Translations under genes and position numbers: made by a program | Shown here: piece by piece, positions 21,011-33,384 of the stretch | How positions within the stretch are numbered: the first letter of the stretch is position 1 | Layout of the letters: every line of letters begins with the position of its first letter | Assembly (NCBI RefSeq): GCF_032062135.1 | Contig: NC_092862.1 | Span: 93,094,426 to 93,158,425, forward strand | Origin: Pyxicephalus adspersus | Lineage: Eukaryota; Chordata; Amphibia; Anura; Pyxicephalidae | Length of the DNA stretch: 64,000 bases | Reading direction: 5' to 3' | Notes under the pieces: model-generated | The model's input: the letters and a program-made list of their open reading frames with translations, nothing else | Databases searched by the model: none | What the model was told of the DNA's origin: nothing

Positions 21011-24000
21011 AATTGTATGTCCGATTCCTGCTTCTATTCCCTGGATTATTTGCCATTGCACCAATAATTTTGGCACTTAAGACTTGGGCACATGACCTTG
21101 CCTATTGTTTAAATAGAAGTGCTTTGGGCCCTGAATATGGATGGACTGATGGGAGTAACATGGAACTTGGGATATCAGTTCAACCTGGGGAGGGGGGTTG
21201 GCAGGGCAACAAATATCAATGTGCACTCAGCTGGAACTAAGAGATAGTGAACAGATAAATCTTTGGGGAGATTAAAGATGGTGCAATAAATTCATCTACA
21301 ATAGGAGACGTACCATACACAATCAGATGAGGGTTGCAGGGGAAAACAATTGGATACACAGGGCTGAGATTTGGCAGGCAGAATGGGAGACTACCATACA
21401 CAATCAGATGAGGGTTGCAGGGTAAAACAAGTAATTCAGTTCAAAACAATTTATAAATGGTAGTTTCATACAAAAATTGTAAGGGGAAACCCCTTAAGGT
21501 AAGAATTGAAGTAAAAGTAAGGGACAATGGTCAGGTCACTAACATTTTTGCTCACTAAGAATTCAGTAATTCAAGCCTTCCTATTTTCTCTAAAATAAGG
21601 TTTGTATTAGCAAGTGGAATCAAGAAAAAAATGGTTCTGCCACAACTAGGTGGACTAGGTAAAAAAAAAAAACAACTACCTGTGACAGAACTGTAAAGGC
21701 TACATAATAAATTTCTTTGGTTTGTAAGTGTGTATCATAAGCTAGGGGGCTGGACTTTTTCCAATATGCTTGACCTCTATTTAGATAATTTTATTGCAAA
21801 TACATGTTCTTGGGCTGGACTAATAGATGAGCCTTGTTAAAGATGAAAAGTTGTTAAGAATTTGTGTTTTTAATTAGCATGGTATATTTCTTATGCATGT
21901 AGAGAAACACACTGGACTTAAATTACCAAATTAATGCTTGCCTGCTGTTATGCATATTAATCAGGGTAAGAGTAAATGAAACCATTAATTAAGGTTCTGT
22001 GTTCTTCCATATATGAGACGCATCTAGGCATTTATGTGAAAACAGCTTTCTTGCTCTGGTAGGCTGGTGATTCATTCCCACTTAAGTCCCACATGATTTA
22101 CATCTTGGCTATTTTTCCCTTGCTAGGATGCAGTTGTTAGGCAGGTACAAGTTCATCTGGCCATGCGTTCCCTCCAGCCACACCTAGTGGAGTGGCCTTG
22201 ACAGTTTATCGTGTGCGTTTTGTGGAGTTATGGTGCATCTGTGAAAATACATATGGAGTTCAGTTATTTATAGCTAGAATCAGTATTTAACATTTGTTTT
22301 AGTTTAATACACACACTTTTTATGTAGTTATAATTCTAGTAAAAGAAAAACTGCAGCATACAAAAGGACAAGTAGAAATCATTCCGTGCAACATTCCACC
22401 ATTACTTAAGAAACTGCATGCGAAATAACAAGGAATAATGCAAGTACATACTTTATGATATTCTGGTATGGCATAATAATTAAATGAAATGTACCCAGTA
22501 GTGATAGGTTAAGATTTTTAGAATCTTCCATGTCCCCCAAGGCTTATCACATCCACGAAACTCAATTGGCTTTATGCCGGCAATGACACCCCCCGAACAA
22601 GCTTGATTTCCTATGTATTGCTTTGGAGTAGATCATGCAAAATTTCTTAAAGCACAACTAAACTCTAACTAAGACTTATAAAGGCTTATTAATTATTTCA
22701 TGATACTGTGGTAAGTCTTGTCATTCTCATTGCAGAGTGTATACAGTGGCCCCCACTCTATTGATCAGAAAGATGCAGCAGGGTGCCTCTTGTTTGAACC
22801 CCCCCCCCCCTTCACTCTCCATAAAACAGCATTGTGGACACCCCTTGTATCTTTTAATGGCATTGAAATCAATCACGATAGCTTGTTTTCAACAAACCAG
22901 GGAGTATTCTTGTCTCTGGCAACTAAAAGCCAATGGAAAGTCTGCCCATTGTGCTTATTGACAACCATCAAGCCCTGTTGTTAATGAACACAGTGAGGTT
23001 GGAAAACTTTTCAGTGAATATACACAATTTTTTTTGTAGTCTATTGCGGAAGATGTTTTTGCTTCTATGGTATTGGACCTCCAATTTATAGGGTCCAAGT
23101 CACATTCTAATACGTTTGTAGATTACATTTTAAGATGACATACCCATGCTGAAGGCAGCTGACCAGAGATAGAACCAAATCTCTACACACTTAATGGGCA
23201 ATAACAGAAAGGGTTATTGTCCAAGGTTCAGAGCAGGCAGCAAGCAAGCATAGTCAGTAACACTCCATAATCAGAGAACTATGCCCTAAGTAGAAGTAAA
23301 CTATGGCAATGGGTGTATATGTGAGCACAGATTAAATAGTGAGCTTCACTGCCAAACTGGGTGGGGACTATATTACTAGCAACATGCAACATGTAGTATC
23401 GTATGGAGTTCTGTCTGCCTAACACAATAAAGAGAACTCTGTGATTGGAAGTGAGCCAGTACTTAAGAGGAATAATTACCTCTCCAGGGTGGTGGTGTGT
23501 TGAAATTTCTCATTTCATTAGCTACAGCTGCCTCTTCTGTTCGACACTTCTGGGTGTATTGGATCATGTCTTTTACTCTATAGTTTTTCATGCTGACCCA
23601 ACATGAAGCATAACATCCAGTGATAGGCAGATAGATTTGGAAGTTAGGCAAAATGTTAAATTCCATATTTCATATTTACCTAAACGTGTTTATTCTGCAG
23701 AGAATTGTACATTTGGTACTGAATTTCCTAATTGTGCAATTCTCCAAAAAAATTAAAGGTACATTTAAAAAAAAAAAATAGAAATCACTAAATCCCCTGT
23801 TTGATCTCTACTAACACTTCTAAAGAAAAATAAAGATATGTTTGGATTGCTTTTACTACTTCCCATGTTTCATTATTCCAAATCCTGATCTTCTGTTGTG
23901 ATTCCTGCAAAAGGGTTCATGGCACAGCAGGAACTGAACCACAGTTCATCTTTGTAAATCCAAGTAATTGCAGTGTTCTTTGTCAGATGTGAGTGACTAA

Positions 24001-24735
24001 AAAAAGCTTCTTGCTATGGCAATGATCTCAGGGGAATGTAGAGGGATGAGCCTTCCAGGCTCACTGGAATGAGTCAAATATACTCACCTCCTCTCGGATG
24101 TGTTTACAATTACAGTAGACACTGAGGGATTTGGACTGGCTAATGACTAAATTATTCTGAGTGAAGAGGAAAACATACATTAAGCTGTAAAATTAGAAAT
24201 GGCTAAATATGCTAACCTTGTGCCTGGTAAAATTTCTCTTTTATAGTTTATTCCACCTAAACTTAAGAGTTAAACTTTTGCCAAACCATTAAATGGGCCA
24301 TGCGTCTTTTACACACTGCTGCTTCAATAACCATAAAGGGATATGAATGTGCAAACACATAAAACCATTAATTTGTATGCTATTTGTCCAAGTCACAGCT
24401 GCAACTGTGTTCCTATAACCGAAAATAAATTGCTTTGATACTTTTAGAGTCACTGACTCAGAGTATGTACGCTGGTACAGACACCTGCGGCTTTGCATCT
24501 ACTCTATTGCCCCACTATTACTATCTTTTATTTTTAAAACACCACCATATTATGCAAGGTTGTACAAAAATAGGGAATGGCTGCTTTCCCAGCAAAATCA
24601 ATATTTATTAGGCAGGAGCATGCAAGCTTCAGGATTATAAAACTATCTTCTAAAAGGCTGAGATTTATTAGTAAAATGGTGAAAACGGGGAACTAGGACT
24701 TGTTGATGCTACCAGGTTATGGTAATTTAGCATCT
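21011..24735. other. Non-coding stretch with small repeats
   Basis: A 30-bp direct repeat containing CATACACAATCAGATGAGGG occurs at about 21311 and 21392. There is a C run at 22799-22810. A degenerate L2/SINE-type tail in antisense (CACCACCATATTATGCAAGG) lies at 24517-24570. Open frames at 21013 and 22718 have no family resemblance. No gene was recognised. Confidence 0.45.
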
Positions 24736-25010
24736 TTAAAGTGCAACTAAAGTCCCACTTTGAACTTTTGAGATTCCGGTAGGTGATTATTACAGAAAGA
24801 AACAGGTAATGTCCCTTATGCAATATCCTATTTTACCTGCCTGTCTGGCACCGGGCTGTAAAATTTTGCTGAGCTCCACTGAATGAACTTCTGGCATGGC
24901 CAATCAGGTTGGCTGAAGATCATTTTTGGGAAGTAAAGATGAGGGAAGATGGCAGTGCCCTGCTATGTAACAGAGATAGGTGAGTAGTCTCAGGTTTAGT
25001 TCTGCTTTAA
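24736..25010. mobile_element. MITE-like repeat with TTAAAGTGCAACTAAA ends
   Basis: TTAAAGTGCAACTAAA (24736) and TTTAGTTCTGCTTTAA (ending 25010) are inverted with three mismatches. The interior words AATGTCCCTTATGCAAT and TTTACCTGCCTG recur near 17245-17285 and, more weakly, in LSM5 intron 2, at 54130-54310 and near 55620, marking a dispersed family. Confidence 0.65.
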
Positions 25011-25544
25011 GTTTCCTTAAGCAAAACTTCAGCCAAACATGTTATTTTCTAGTTTTTTACTTTCAGTAAAAAAGCTGTGAGATTTTGGTAGATTAACCCT
25101 CTCTTAGACATAGTTATCCTTGTCAATAGGACCGAAGACGAGGAGAAATTGTCTGATGGGGTCAGTGGGACAGAAATTGATGGAAAGTTGCATGATACCA
25201 GTTGTCATAGGAACAGAAAGTGAAGGCAAATTGTCTGACGGGGACATAAAATCTGGTGATACATGAAAGAGTTCACCCTATTTAATGTTTTGTTTCTGGG
25301 GACACAGGCTGCAATATCATTGTGAAAGAGAATCCAACTTTTTCTTAAAAGACAGATATATAGTCATCAATCTCATTCATCAACATTCAAGTGTGTGAAT
25401 TTTATATTTTAGCTTCACGTTCTGTTCTCTGTTAACAGACTTTTTACTACAGGAGGTAAAGTACAACCTGCTGAGTGAATATGAACATATAAAATATTCA
25501 TAAATGTTCCCTTCTATGGCGCTGGGCCTTCCCACGATCCGATT

Positions 25545-26015
25545 GTGTGTCTTACTGGAATTCCTCTTCGTCCCAGTGGACGAGAGAAAGCGTCTGGCGC
25601 CGCAATTTTCGATCTTCACTTTCGACTTCTTCAGTCTTTCTTCTTCGTCACCTGATCTTGCACTGTGCAGATGCAAGATCTGGTGACATGGCCACTCTGA
25701 ACGGGAAAAAAAAGAGAGCCCATCTCACTGCACATGCGAGAGAGCGGCATCTCTTTCCCCTAGGAGGAAAAATGCCCCTTCTGTCCAGCCAAAGCCTCCT
25801 GGAATGGATCACGTACAAATCCCAGAATCCTCAGCACTCCCATTAAGTCTTGACCACTGCAGTGATCAAGACTTAAGGGGGCGGCACTGCACCTTTTTTT
25901 GGCAACAAGATGAACCCGAAGACAAACAGTACGTACAATACTTTTTGCATGCTATCTTGGTGACAATAGCTTGCCTAGTCTTCCAAAATGTATTAGTTTA
26001 AAGTGAAACTAAATC
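25545..26015. repeat. Dispersed repeat, copy 1 (related to 47435-47905)
   Basis: It shares with the 47 kb block, in the same order, GATCTTGCACTGTGCAG or GATCTTGCACTGCACAG, GCAAGAT, GGAAAAAAAAGAG, CTCACTGC(A/G)CATGC, and a final GTTTAAAGTGAAACTAAA-like or TTTAGATCCACTTTGA end. GATCTTGCACTGTGCAGATG to CAAGATC is a hairpin. The family is unnamed and non-coding. Confidence 0.6.
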
Positions 26016-26269
26016 TAAAAATTGTGACCAAGAAAATCCTTAGCTGCCTGCTCACAGATTTTGCAAAATAAACTATAGTTACACTACTGAAAACAACCCA
26101 GAGGCTGCTTTGCTAATTGGCTTCTGAAATCCTTGCCTGGTCAGGTTTCCTGGATCACTCACTGAAGAAAGTGTATCCTCTCCAGTCTATGAGAGCCATG
26201 ACAGCCAGGGAACTAGTATTTATGGAAGAAAGGTCAACAATGGCAGGTACTACACTTTCTCAAGGTCAG

Positions 26270-28310
26270 GTTGAAAAGAGACATAAGTCCATTAAGTTTA
26301 ACCGCTAGCAAATAAACATATTCCAGATATAAAACCCTATGGACATAGTTGGTTCAGAGGAAGGCAAAAAAAACCCTGGTACAATTTGCTTTACCAGGGG
26401 AAAAAAATTCTTCCTGATTCCATGAGGCAATCGGATGTTCTCTGGATCAACGGTCTCTGCTATCTTTTTTGAAAGCCTTAATACCCAGTTATAATCTAGT
26501 TAAAGATTCAATCAGTTATAATCAGTTATAAATGCTTCTAGAAAAGCATCCAGCATATTCTTAAAGTAATCTATAGTAGTTGCTCAAAGTGAATAATTTG
26601 GAAGAGAGTTCTCTATATGGACCATTTATATATTTACACAGGGTGACCATATCCCCCTTAAATGTCTCTTCTCGAGGGGGAACAGATTCAGTTCAGCTAA
26701 TCTCTCATTATAGCTGAGCTCCTCCATTCCTTTTGTTAATTTAGTTACCCTTCTCTGCACTCTCTCCAATTCCACAATGTCCTTTTTGTGAATTGGTGCC
26801 CAAATCTGTACTGCATATTCCAGATGTGGTCTGACCAATGCTTTGTACAGGAGCAGGATTATGTCTCTATCTCTGCAGTCTATTCCTCTTTTAATACAAG
26901 AAAGTACTTTGCTAGCTTTAGATATTGCAGCTTGGCATTGCATGCTGTTATTAAGTCTATGATCTTCCAGAACCCCCAGATCCTTTTCTATGTCTGACTC
27001 CCCCAAATGTATTCCCCCTAGACAGTATGAAGCATGCATGTTATTAGCCCCCAAGTGCATACCTTTACATTTATCTATATTAAATGTCATTTGCCACTTG
27101 GCTGCCCAATCAAAGAGTACATCCAGGTCTGCTTGTAGATTATAGACATCTTGTATGGACTTAATTCCATTTCATAGTTTGGTGTCATCTCCAAACACAG
27201 AAATACTGAAATTTAAAGAAATTTACTTTTAATCCCAAACTCTATATCATTTATAAGGAGGTTAAACAGTAAAGGTCCCAACACTGAACCCTGGGGTACA
27301 CCACTAATAACCTTGGACCATTATGAATCATTAATCACTACTGTCTGGATGTGGTCTTTAAGCCACTTCTCTATCCATTTACAGATAGACTTTTCCAAAC
27401 CTATCGACCCTAACTTGTATATTAACCATCTGTGGGGTACAGTGTCAAATGCTTTAGCAAAATCCAAGTACATTAGATCAACTGCTAACTCCACTGTCTA
27501 CCTGTTTACTTCCTCAAAAAAAGAGAATGCATTTATTTGCCAACTTCAGGCTTTCTTGAAGCCAGGCTGATTATCACTTATAATATTATTTTCCAGCAGA
27601 AACACCTCTATGTGGTTCCTTATCAAACTCTCTACAGGAGTGTCAAAATCTGCCCCGGCATGTCCTTTTTGGCCCCCAAAAGAATTCTTAAAATGAATTG
27701 CAGCTGCCCCACCGCTGCTGCAATCCGTAGTACCGGCGGGCCAGCTGCAAATCATATTAGTCTGCTGTTCTATAGACAGGAGTACAATGCTGCCACCACA
27801 ATTCCCAGAATCATCAACGTCTCTAGACCAGCGACCTCTTTGCCTATGTGTGGCCCCGCATTTTATAGACGCAAATGGTGCTGGGAATTGTAGTAGCAGC
27901 ATCACTTGTGTCTATTGAACAGCAGCCTAAAATAAAGGCCCAGGTTTATACTGACAGGTAAACTCAATAATCAGGAATTATCATAGAGCTATTGCTTTAT
28001 TATTTGTTTTACTGAGCCAGAGAATGCAATGTGAAACCAAATGAATGCAGCAGTGAATTGCATTCTCAGGCAAAGTAAAACAATTATTCTCAATAGGAAG
28101 AAACAGGAACACATGAGAAGAGCATGCAGTAATATGGAGTGGATTGATCTGTGTGTTTGAGTTTTACATCTTTTTTGAAGATAGGAACTACATTGGCCTT
28201 ACGCCAATCCATTGGTACCATGCCAGTAATTAAAGATTGGCAGAGAAATAATGGCTTTGAAATAACTAAGGTCAGCTACTTTTTCAAAACAAGATACTTT
28301 AAATGGTGGT
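26270..28310 (-). mobile_element. CR1 LINE, 3' half with reverse transcriptase, degenerate
   Basis: Read antisense from 28310 to 26270: WRKANVVPIFKKD (near 28190), then after an interruption LIRNHIEVFLLENN (near 27620), YLDFAKAFDTVPHR-like sequence (near 27460), [10 protein letters not shown] (27274-27304), a [13 protein letters not shown] block, an FGDDTKL catalytic box (FADD with Ala to Gly, near 27180), and an open segment 27090-26626 with MTFNIDKCKGMHLG, EKDLGVLEDH, YKALVRPHLEYAVQIW and LNLFPLEKRHLRG. The downstream part to 26270 resembles a CR1 3' end (TTGGTTCAGAGGAAGGC). Frameshifts make it inactive. It is split by non-CR1 sequence at about 27640-28145. Confidence 0.85.
27762..27925. 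mobile_element. Foldback element inside CR1
   Basis: CTGCTGTTCTATAGACA (from 27762) through ACAATTCCCAGAATCAT is mirrored by the reverse complement of 27870-27925 (CTGCTGTTCAATAGACA through ACAATTCCCAGCACCAT). The arms are about 50 bp with roughly one mismatch in seven, and the spacer is about 60 bp. It lies in the block that splits the CR1 copy. No target duplication was found. Confidence 0.7.
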
Positions 28311-31300
28311 TTTGGAATGTAGTGCCTTATTTATAACAGGAACTAAATTCCAATCTCAGATTTATAAGCATTTTTACTGTAAGCCTTTAAAGTTTTAGAC
28401 CATGTAAAGAATCTCATTGAAATCATTTTCCATTCTTTTTTGTACAGTTCCACTGTACTTTCTATCCAGATGGATTTATTGCATAAGCGTGATATTGGCA
28501 GCCAGCACCATAAGGTTGTTGTTCCTCTTGTGGCTTGCTCTTTCTTCATCCCTGGAGACTCTCACATTCTGTTATTTATTTTAGAATGTAACTATGTCAT
28601 AGGGCATTCACAGATAATGAGAAAACAGTCAAACAGTGTCTTAATTAGCCAAAGGAAGAGAGCGCAAAATTAGTATTGTGATGCAAAAGTTTCCTGGTAC
28701 TGATTTTGCTGTACTCCTCTTTACTAGGAAAATAGCAAAGCCATGTGATATCAGAAATGGAGTAATTGCAAGGTTGAAATTGAAAGATGTTTCTCCCTGA
28801 ATAGTTCAATTTTTATTATATGTAAAGGGAGGGAAGGAAAGGGCAGGCTGTCAAGATTTTATTGCTATGCATCCCTGCTGGGGAGAGTTACTTTTCTATT
28901 TCTCCTAGGGCCTGTTCCTAAATAAGCCTGAAGTTAGGGAAAATCCATCGTTTTGGGGATGTCATTTGTATGTTTGACAATTTTTCAAGGTGATTGTTTT
29001 GTGTACTTTGGAAAGATTTTTTTCTATTGTCCTCATGACAGTAAATAAGAAATCTTTTCAACCCTTCTGTTTTTTTTTATAACAATAATTTTGACTTTAT
29101 GTATAATTTATTGTACAATATTATAATAATAAATAAACAATATATTATTAAAGCTAGATATTTGCTTATACTAACCATAAAGTGTTCTTATTCTGTGAAA
29201 AACAGTTTTTATCACATTCTTGGGATTCTTTTGAGATTTCTTTACAATCTTGGAAGAAATTCTTGTAGCAATAAATGTTCCCCCAATGTGAAGCCAAGTG
29301 GATTAGCATATTTTAATTAAATGTGCTCTTGCACTTGTGGGATCACCTTTTCTGGGGTAAAAGGTACTCTCAGACTGCAGGAGAGGTGTATGAAGCACAC
29401 TGGAGACAGTAGATAAGGTTGAAACTAACCCACAGTGAGTTTTAATAAATGGTTGCATAGGATGAAACAAAAATAAATCCCAAGCCAGTTAGGCACTAAC
29501 TAAACAGCAGGCAGATTCATCTATAAAAGTTGGTGGCTAACCCAGCCAACTCAACACAAACGCTCCAGCAACCTTTTACTCCCATGTAGTACAACAATGG
29601 CTCTCACAGGTAGCTTCTCTGTGCCTCAGGTCAGAGAGAGCTTCCTTCCTCTCCTTCCCTTTTTTACCTGCTGCTCACAGTTGTGCAGTTATTAATGGCC
29701 AGACAAAACCAAACTCTCACCTGGATCAGAACAGTTCTGAGTAACATGCAAAACCCAGGTCTGGAATCCCAGCAGGCCTGTTGCTAGTTAATCTCTCCCA
29801 TAGGAGAGGAAACGAGGAGAAATATATCTTCACTCCAGGATGACCCCTTTTTCCATGTCACAATATATATTTAAAAAATATATTGTTGGTGTGTACTGTC
29901 TTTACCGTCAATAGGCAAGCTGGTATTGGAAAAGGGATTAGTAGGAATGTGGGCCAAAGTACATTATCTTTTTTTTTCCAACTCCTTCCAACCACTGGAA
30001 TACAAACTTTGGGTTATTAGTACCTAGTAGTAGTAGAACGTCAACACTGGGCAAAGATGGTAACAACAATTACAGAGTGAAAACAAGAAACAGGTGTCTG
30101 AGATAAACTTTGAAAGTTTGCTGTGTGTATACCCATGAAACCTCTATGACAAGCAATGGGGCCATCAAACAAATGAAGATGGCAAAATCTGTAGATCAAA
30201 ACTCAGGACAGTGGCATGCTAATTTTGTACAGAGTGGACAATTAGCTTAGACAACAGATACTTGGGCCACTGATGCCTCCTTGTACTCACATAATGTACA
30301 ATTTTACCCCAGTCTTTTGCCAGCAGTTTACACATTCAATCATGAAACCTGATCAGTTAGCACATGTCCCTGACATCATGGTATTTTGGTACATCTTATG
30401 CTTGAATTATAGAAGGTCACACTGAACTATAATGTCCAAATAGTTTGGATTTAGCTGGGGTTTAAATCATAATTATTTTATAAAATGTATTTAATTCCCA
30501 ATGTTCTAGAAAGACATAGGGAAAATTTGCACTTTCCTTCTGTTTTTCCCAACTAATGCAACTTTTACATTTTATACACTTAATTATTTATATTTACTTA
30601 ATTTTTACAAGGTCTAATAATTAAAATGGTTCAGTATAAAACAATATGACATAATTGCAATGTAACAAAAACTAATATAGCACTTCCATTTAGGAAACCA
30701 TTTGTTTCCCTATTTAAACACTGGATGGCAAAGCATGGGAGAAAAAAAAAACATGTTGCTTACATTGTTATGATAATACTGGGATAAAATTATGTGGTTT
30801 GTAGGAACACAAACAAGCACAACTGCGACATTTTCACAGGTTTACAGTCACTTAAATTCCCAAATGACATTGCACTTGTTTACATAAGTGTTCCATACTC
30901 ACTCAAGCAATTTATTGGAGCGCATACAAGATATTATTTTGGATGCATTTTAAATAAAGTTAGCAGGTAAATAGTAAAAAAAAATAAATAAATTGCATTA
31001 AAGTTTATGATTTATTTGGGTAATCTGTTTTAATGCATCAAATACCTGCTGGACCATGTAAAAATGCAGCAGGTATTTTTTTTTGCCCAGGGCACACCAA
31101 TTAGACATGTTGGTGTGAGCAGGGAACATCGAATTCCAGCGTTTGTGACATGGATGGGCACATATATGCAACAAATCGTAAAAAACAAAAACATACTAAA
31201 TGTTTATGTTTCATACTGATTCTGCAACTAAATGCATTTTAGGTACGATTTGCATGTAGTTTAATTCAATATTAAAATAAAAACTATAACACTAAGAAAG

Positions 31301-32300
31301 GTTTTTAACATCTGTGTATTTTATGGCAAAGGTCTGATGATCAGAAGGTAAACAGTTGCAAAGCAAAGTATGTCTATATGCAAGTATATGCAAAAAATGC
31401 TCTTAGGCTTGCATCGCTTATGCCTATTTGTTTTTAAGAGCCTAGGAAAAGAGAAATTAATTTAGATTAAGCATGGATTTCTACTGATCTTGCCAGATGC
31501 TTTGCATGGTAACACTGTGGGTATTTACTACTGGAAACTTCCTAGAGGAAAAGGATAAAGCACTAACATAGTTAAATAATATAGATTGATCCATACTGTT
31601 TTACATTTTACTTTTGTATTTATCTACTTTGTTTTTTATTTTATTTAGTGGTCCTAAAACCCTGTAAGCATACATTTTTTTAAGTCTATACACAGGTGTA
31701 AATTATATACACAGTATATAGTAATCCTTAAATCATTTGTTTTGAAACAAAGGCTTTTTTTCTGCATTAAAGTGGACCAGTCACCAAGAGATAATGTAAG
31801 CTTTAATTGTAAAACATGTTAATTGCCCAGAGGTTAAAATGATCTTTTGGTTTTAGACAAGAACCTGTATCAAGCATGCGAATAAATGTGTAACAAGTTG
31901 TGCGGCAAATAGCTGAACCTTAGCTGGTTACTCACTCTGGATAAGTGATTCTTAAAGTAGTTGCACATCAGAACACCAACCAGGCAAAATGTATTTTTAA
32001 AACCAGGTCAGAAATAGAGGTTTTTACATAACACTGGAGAACGCATTTTTTGTTGAGTTAGGTCTTACACTTGTTTTTTTTTAATTTTTGGGTGGTGAAT
32101 CAGCTTTTTGCTATCTAATCCAGTTTTTACGATACAGGGTACCCTCCATTTTTGTCAAAAAACATAACATAACAAGAAAATAATTAAATAATAACTTTAA
32201 TGTACTGTTTATTTAAATTTCCTTTGTTCATACAAAGGATTTATTTTTACTCTGACATTTTTTTTTACAGTAAAACATTTGAAAATTATTCGGCGGTTAA
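28311..32300. other. AT-rich non-coding stretch
   Basis: No gene was recognised. A less AT-rich block at 29330-29870 has the look of a dispersed repeat or LTR relic but shows no ends or primer-binding site that I can support. AAAGTGGACCAGTCACC near 31770 resembles short frog repeat ends. Confidence 0.4.
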
Positions 32301-32302
32301 GG

Positions 32303-33378
32303 CAGGGGTCAGCAACCTTTACTATCAAAAGAGCCATTTTGCCTCCTCTTCCACTAAAGAAAAATAGTCTGGAGCCGCAAAACATAACACAGTTTATAAA
32401 CTTTTAAAAGTTTTATTATTTTTTTAATTTTACCTGTTACAACAAGTGTGCATGTGTAGGCCTACTTTGAAATAAATTAAACACTGAACTATGCCCCTAA
32501 AAGCTGGAGGCTTCTAACGTAATAGGGTAGATTTTTTTGATGGGCAGAGTTCTTTATGTTCTGACGATGCCTTAGCAATTCAATTGTAGGTGGTGTTAGC
32601 CATAAGTGTCCCCCACTTGCACCTCTATTTTGGTCACCTGTACCGCCTCCCCCCGTTCCAGAGAAATTGGGGTTCAGATGCTAGATGCTTCCAGCAATGT
32701 GTAACAGGGTAGATTTTTTTGATAGGCGGAGTTTTTATGAAGTGTTAGGAGGTGTTAGCCACAGGTGTCCCATACTTGCACCTCAAATTTTTTTCACCTG
32801 TACCCCCGTTTCCAGATAAATTGGGGTTTAGGTGCTAGAAGCCTCCAACAATGTGTAACAGGGTAGGGGTATTTTGATGGGTGGAGTTTTTAGGAGGTGT
32901 TAGCCACAGGTGTCCCCCACTTGCACCTCTAATTTTGTTCACCTGTACCCCCTTCCTGTTCCAGAGAAATTGGGGTTCAGGTGCCTCCAGCAATGTGTAA
33001 CGGTAGATTTTTTTGATGGGCAGAGTTCTTTATGTTCTGATGATAGCCTAACAATTAAATTTTAGGGGGTGTTAGTCACAGGTGTCCCCCACTTGCACCT
33101 ACATTTTTGGTTTTGTACATCTCCCCATTCCAGAGGAATTGGGGTTCAAAGGAGGGGGATGTCATTGTACACACCCATTTGTACACGCCCCGTGGTAGAT
33201 TTATTTCACTGGTAGATTTTTTTCATTAGAACACCGGATAGGGAATCCCCCTCCTCCGCAGTGTCTTGGGAGGAAGGGGATCCCCCATCAGAGATCTCCC
33301 CGCGGCAGCCGAAGGGAGCCACAACAAGGAGGCTGAAGAGCCGCATGCGGCTCCGGAGCCGCAGGTTGCAGACCCCTG
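32303..33378. mobile_element. hAT-type non-autonomous element carrying an internal tandem array
   Basis: The left end CAGGGGTCAGCAACCTTTAC and the right end, reading GCAGGTTGCAGACCCCTG, are terminal inverted repeats of hAT type. Subterminal AAAGAGCCATTTTGCC and AAGAGCCGCATGCGGCTC words also match this class. No transposase was recognised. The interior at about 32518-33150 is a tandem array. The right end stops at the C-terminal end of the degenerate gene copy at 33385-35022. No 8-bp target duplication was found. Confidence 0.75.
32518..33150. repeat. Four-unit minisatellite, unit about 145-180 bp
   Basis: Units begin near 32518, 32699, 32852 and 32995 with GTAACAGGGTAGATTTTTTT or variants. 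Each continues through GGGCAGAGTT, TGTTAGCCACAGGTGTCCC, CACTTGCACCT, CACCTGTACCCCC and AGAAATTGGGGTTCAGGTGC. Units differ by small deletions. The array lies wholly inside the hAT-like element. Confidence 0.85.
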
Positions 33379-33384
33379 GGAACA

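Noticed and set aside
27546..27905. Overlapping frames of about 118 codons on both strands
   Set aside because: They cross the CR1 boundary and the foldback element, so they reflect repeat sequence.
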